Below are positions 5,830 through 7,295 of a stretch of 7,295 bases of DNA, piece after piece. Positions within the stretch are counted from its first letter, which is position 1. Every line of letters begins with the position of its first letter. Both the position numbers and the translations under genes were made by a program. The DNA is from Intrasporangium_A sp039812505 (GTDB lineage: Bacteria; Actinomycetota; Actinomycetes; Actinomycetales; Dermatophilaceae): NCBI RefSeq assembly GCF_039812505.1, contig NZ_JBDIAQ010000169.1, positions 1 through 7,295 of the forward strand, given 5' to 3'. Under the pieces are notes generated by a model, which saw nothing but the letters and a program-made list of their open reading frames with translations, was not told where the DNA came from and ran no database searches.

Positions 5830-7239
5830 TCACGGGAGCAGGTCCACGAGCCGGCTCGCCAGCCCCGTGTAGGTCTGCGGGGTGAGGCTGAGCAGCCGCG
5901 CCTCGACATCGTCCGGCAGTCCCAGGCCGCGGACGAACCCGCGCAGGTCGTCACCGTCGATGCGCCGGCCGCGGGTCAGCTCCTTGAGCCGCTCATAGGG
6001 CTCCTGCATCCCCGGCACGCCCTGGGCGCCCAGGGCCCGCATCGCCGACTGGACCGGCTCGGCGAGCACCTCCCAGTTCGCCTCGAGGTCGGCGGCCATC
6101 GCCGCGGGCGCGGCGTCTAGTCCGGCCAGCCCGCGCGAGATGTTCTCGAGGGCGAGCAGGCTGTGCCCGACGGCCACCCCGATGTTGCGCTGCATCGAGC
6201 TGTCGGTGAGGTCGCGCTGCAGCCGGCTCGTCACCAGGGTCGAGCCGAGCACGTCGAGCAGGGCCCCCGACACCTCGAGGTTGGCCTCGGCGTTCTCGAA
6301 CCGGATCGGGTTGACCTTGTGCGGCATCGTGCTGCTGCCGACCGTGCCCTGCCCGCGGACCTGGGCGAAGTAGCCCATCGAGATGTAGGTCCACACGTCG
6401 GTGCAGAGGTTGTGCAGGATGCGACCGGCCCGGGCCAGGTCGGCGTAGAGCTCGGCCTGCCAGTCGTGGCTCTCGATCTGGGTCGTGAGCGGGTTCCAGG
6501 TCAGGCCCAGACCCTCGACGAACTCGCGTGACACCGTGAGCCAGTCGACGCCGGGCAGCGCGAGGACGTGGGCGCCATACGTGCCGGTGGCGCCGTTGAA
6601 CTTGCCCAGGTACTCCTGCCCCTCGACGCGGCGGAGCTGGCGCCCGAGCCGCCACGTCAGCACGGCAAGCTCCTTGCCCATCGTCGTGGGGGTGGCGGGC
6701 TGGCCGTGGGTGTGGGCGAGCAGGGGCACGTCGCGCAGCTCGCGCGCCATCGTGGCGAGCTGTTCGAGCAGCGCCCGGGCCCTGGGCAGCCAGACCTGCG
6801 TGACCGCGCCCTTGACCATGAGGGCGTAGGAGAGGTTGTTGACGTCCTCGCTGGTGCAGCCGAAGTGGACCAGCTCGCCGAGCCCGCGGTCCTGCGCCGC
6901 CGGGGCGATCCCGGCCAGGCGGCGTTTGACGAGGTACTCGACCGCCTTGACGTCGTGCGCCGTGACCCGCTCGATCTCGGCCAGCTCGGCGACCTCGTCG
7001 GGGCCGAAGCCCGTGACGATGCCGCGCAGCGCGGCCACTTCGTCGTCGCTGAGCCGGCGCACCCCGGGGACCAGGCCGTGGCCGGTCTGCCAGATGAGCC
7101 ATTCGACCTCGACGTGGACGCGCTCCCGGTTGAGCGCCGCCTCGGAGAGGTGGTCGACGAGGGGCGCCACCGCGGCGCGGTAACGGCCGTCGAGCGCCCC
7201 GAGGGCGATGGGCGGGGTGGCGTCGGCGAGCGAGGGCAT
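5830..7239 (-). CDS. purB: Adenylosuccinate lyase
   Basis: A 469-residue cytosolic homotetrameric enzyme of the fumarase/aspartase superfamily. It cleaves SAICAR to AICAR plus fumarate, and adenylosuccinate to AMP plus fumarate, serving both de novo purine synthesis and AMP formation. The family signature is SSTMPHKVNP (302-311), whose serine acts as catalytic base on the mobile loop. The catalytic-acid motif is HTHGQPATP (176-184) with H178. Other family stretches are LDGRY (16-20), THDVKAVEY-like AHDVKAVEY (94-102), HFGCTSEDVNN (125-135), NWEVLAEP and PYERLKELTRG. The sequence follows the E. coli PurB type (456 residues) nearly end to end rather than the mycobacterial/Bacillus type. ATG 7239 is preceded by GGGAG nine bases upstream. 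It stands alone: no other purine gene is in the window, and copA follows after 198 bases, probably as a separate unit. Confidence 0.97.
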   Translation of the reverse strand: MPSLADATPPIALGALDGRYRAAVAPLVDHLSEAALNRERVHVEVEWLIWQTGHGLVPGVRRLSDDEVAALRGIVTGFGPDEVAELAEIERVTAHDVKAVEYLVKRRLAGIAPAAQDRGLGELVHFGCTSEDVNNLSYALMVKGAVTQVWLPRARALLEQLATMARELRDVPLLAHTHGQPATPTTMGKELAVLTWRLGRQLRRVEGQEYLGKFNGATGTYGAHVLALPGVDWLTVSREFVEGLGLTWNPLTTQIESHDWQAELYADLARAGRILHNLCTDVWTYISMGYFAQVRGQGTVGSSTMPHKVNPIRFENAEANLEVSGALLDVLGSTLVTSRLQRDLTDSSMQRNIGVAVGHSLLALENISRGLAGLDAAPAAMAADLEANWEVLAEPVQSAMRALGAQGVPGMQEPYERLKELTRGRRIDGDDLRGFVRGLGLPDDVEARLLSLTPQTYTGLASRLVDLLP

Positions 7240-7280
7240 GCGCGCATTCTCCCAGAGCGCAGTCGTCCCGCAGGGGCAGT

Positions 7281-7290
7281 GGTATGCCGC
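7281..7290 (+). repeat. GGTATGCCGC motif, copy 4, upstream of purB
   Basis: Exact plus-strand copy lying 42 bases before the purB ATG, the only copy outside a recognised gene. The match to copy 2 continues to 12 bases. Its position would suit a promoter or operator element of leftward purB, but no -10/-35 pair is clear, and the coding-region copies argue against a purB-specific role. Confidence 0.5.
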
Positions 7291-7295
7291 TCGCC

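Noticed and set aside
7240..7295. Riboswitch or PurR box upstream of purB
   Set aside because: Only 56 bases are present, with no recognisable purine aptamer or known PurR-type operator; just the ribosome binding site and the GGTATGCCGC motif.

Overview
The window is very GC-rich (roughly 70%) and almost fully coding. GTG as well as ATG starts are used, and the proteins are rich in Ala, Arg, Gly and Val. This points to a high-GC actinobacterium. The protein styles and gene set suggest Micrococcales, possibly the Intrasporangiaceae/Dermatophilaceae group, but that placement is inference. It looks like ordinary chromosome: I see no transposase, integrase, CRISPR array, tRNA, rRNA or defence gene.

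Layout, left to right. (1) A leftward cluster occupies 1-1307. In transcription order it holds a small DedA/VTT-like membrane protein (1307 to 804), an OmpR/PhoB-type response regulator (768 to 25), and what looks like the first codons of a further gene that overlaps the regulator stop by a GTGA junction (28 to 1, probably the partner histidine kinase). (2) Two rightward genes follow: a TrmH/SpoU-family RNA 2'-O-methyltransferase (1383-2219), divergent from the DedA-like gene, and a glyoxalase-like VOC-fold protein (2328-2960). (3) A 115-bp convergent gap contains a long interrupted dyad (2994-3035). (4) A leftward copper-exporting P1B-1 ATPase, CopA, occupies 3076-5631. Its strong ribosome binding site fixes the start at 5631, and it has one N-terminal metal-binding domain joined to the membrane core by a repeat-bearing low-complexity linker. 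(5) A 198-bp gap holds candidate regulatory hairpins. (6) Leftward purB (adenylosuccinate lyase, E. coli-type) occupies 5830-7239.

The genes do not form one pathway. They cover envelope sensing and membrane function (DedA-like plus two-component system), RNA modification, an unassigned VOC protein, copper efflux and purine synthesis. No csoR, cueR or copZ lies beside copA, so its regulator must be elsewhere.

The most unusual signal is not a gene. The 10-mer GGTATGCCGC occurs exactly four times (89-98 -, 1728-1737 +, 5312-5321 -, 7281-7290 +). A rough composition estimate predicts about 0.03 occurrences on both strands. The copies lie in two different reading frames and in one intergenic site, which suggests a nucleotide-level iterated motif. 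Other second-look items are the CopA linker tandem repeat, the DedA-like protein lacking the family's arginines, and several inverted repeats.
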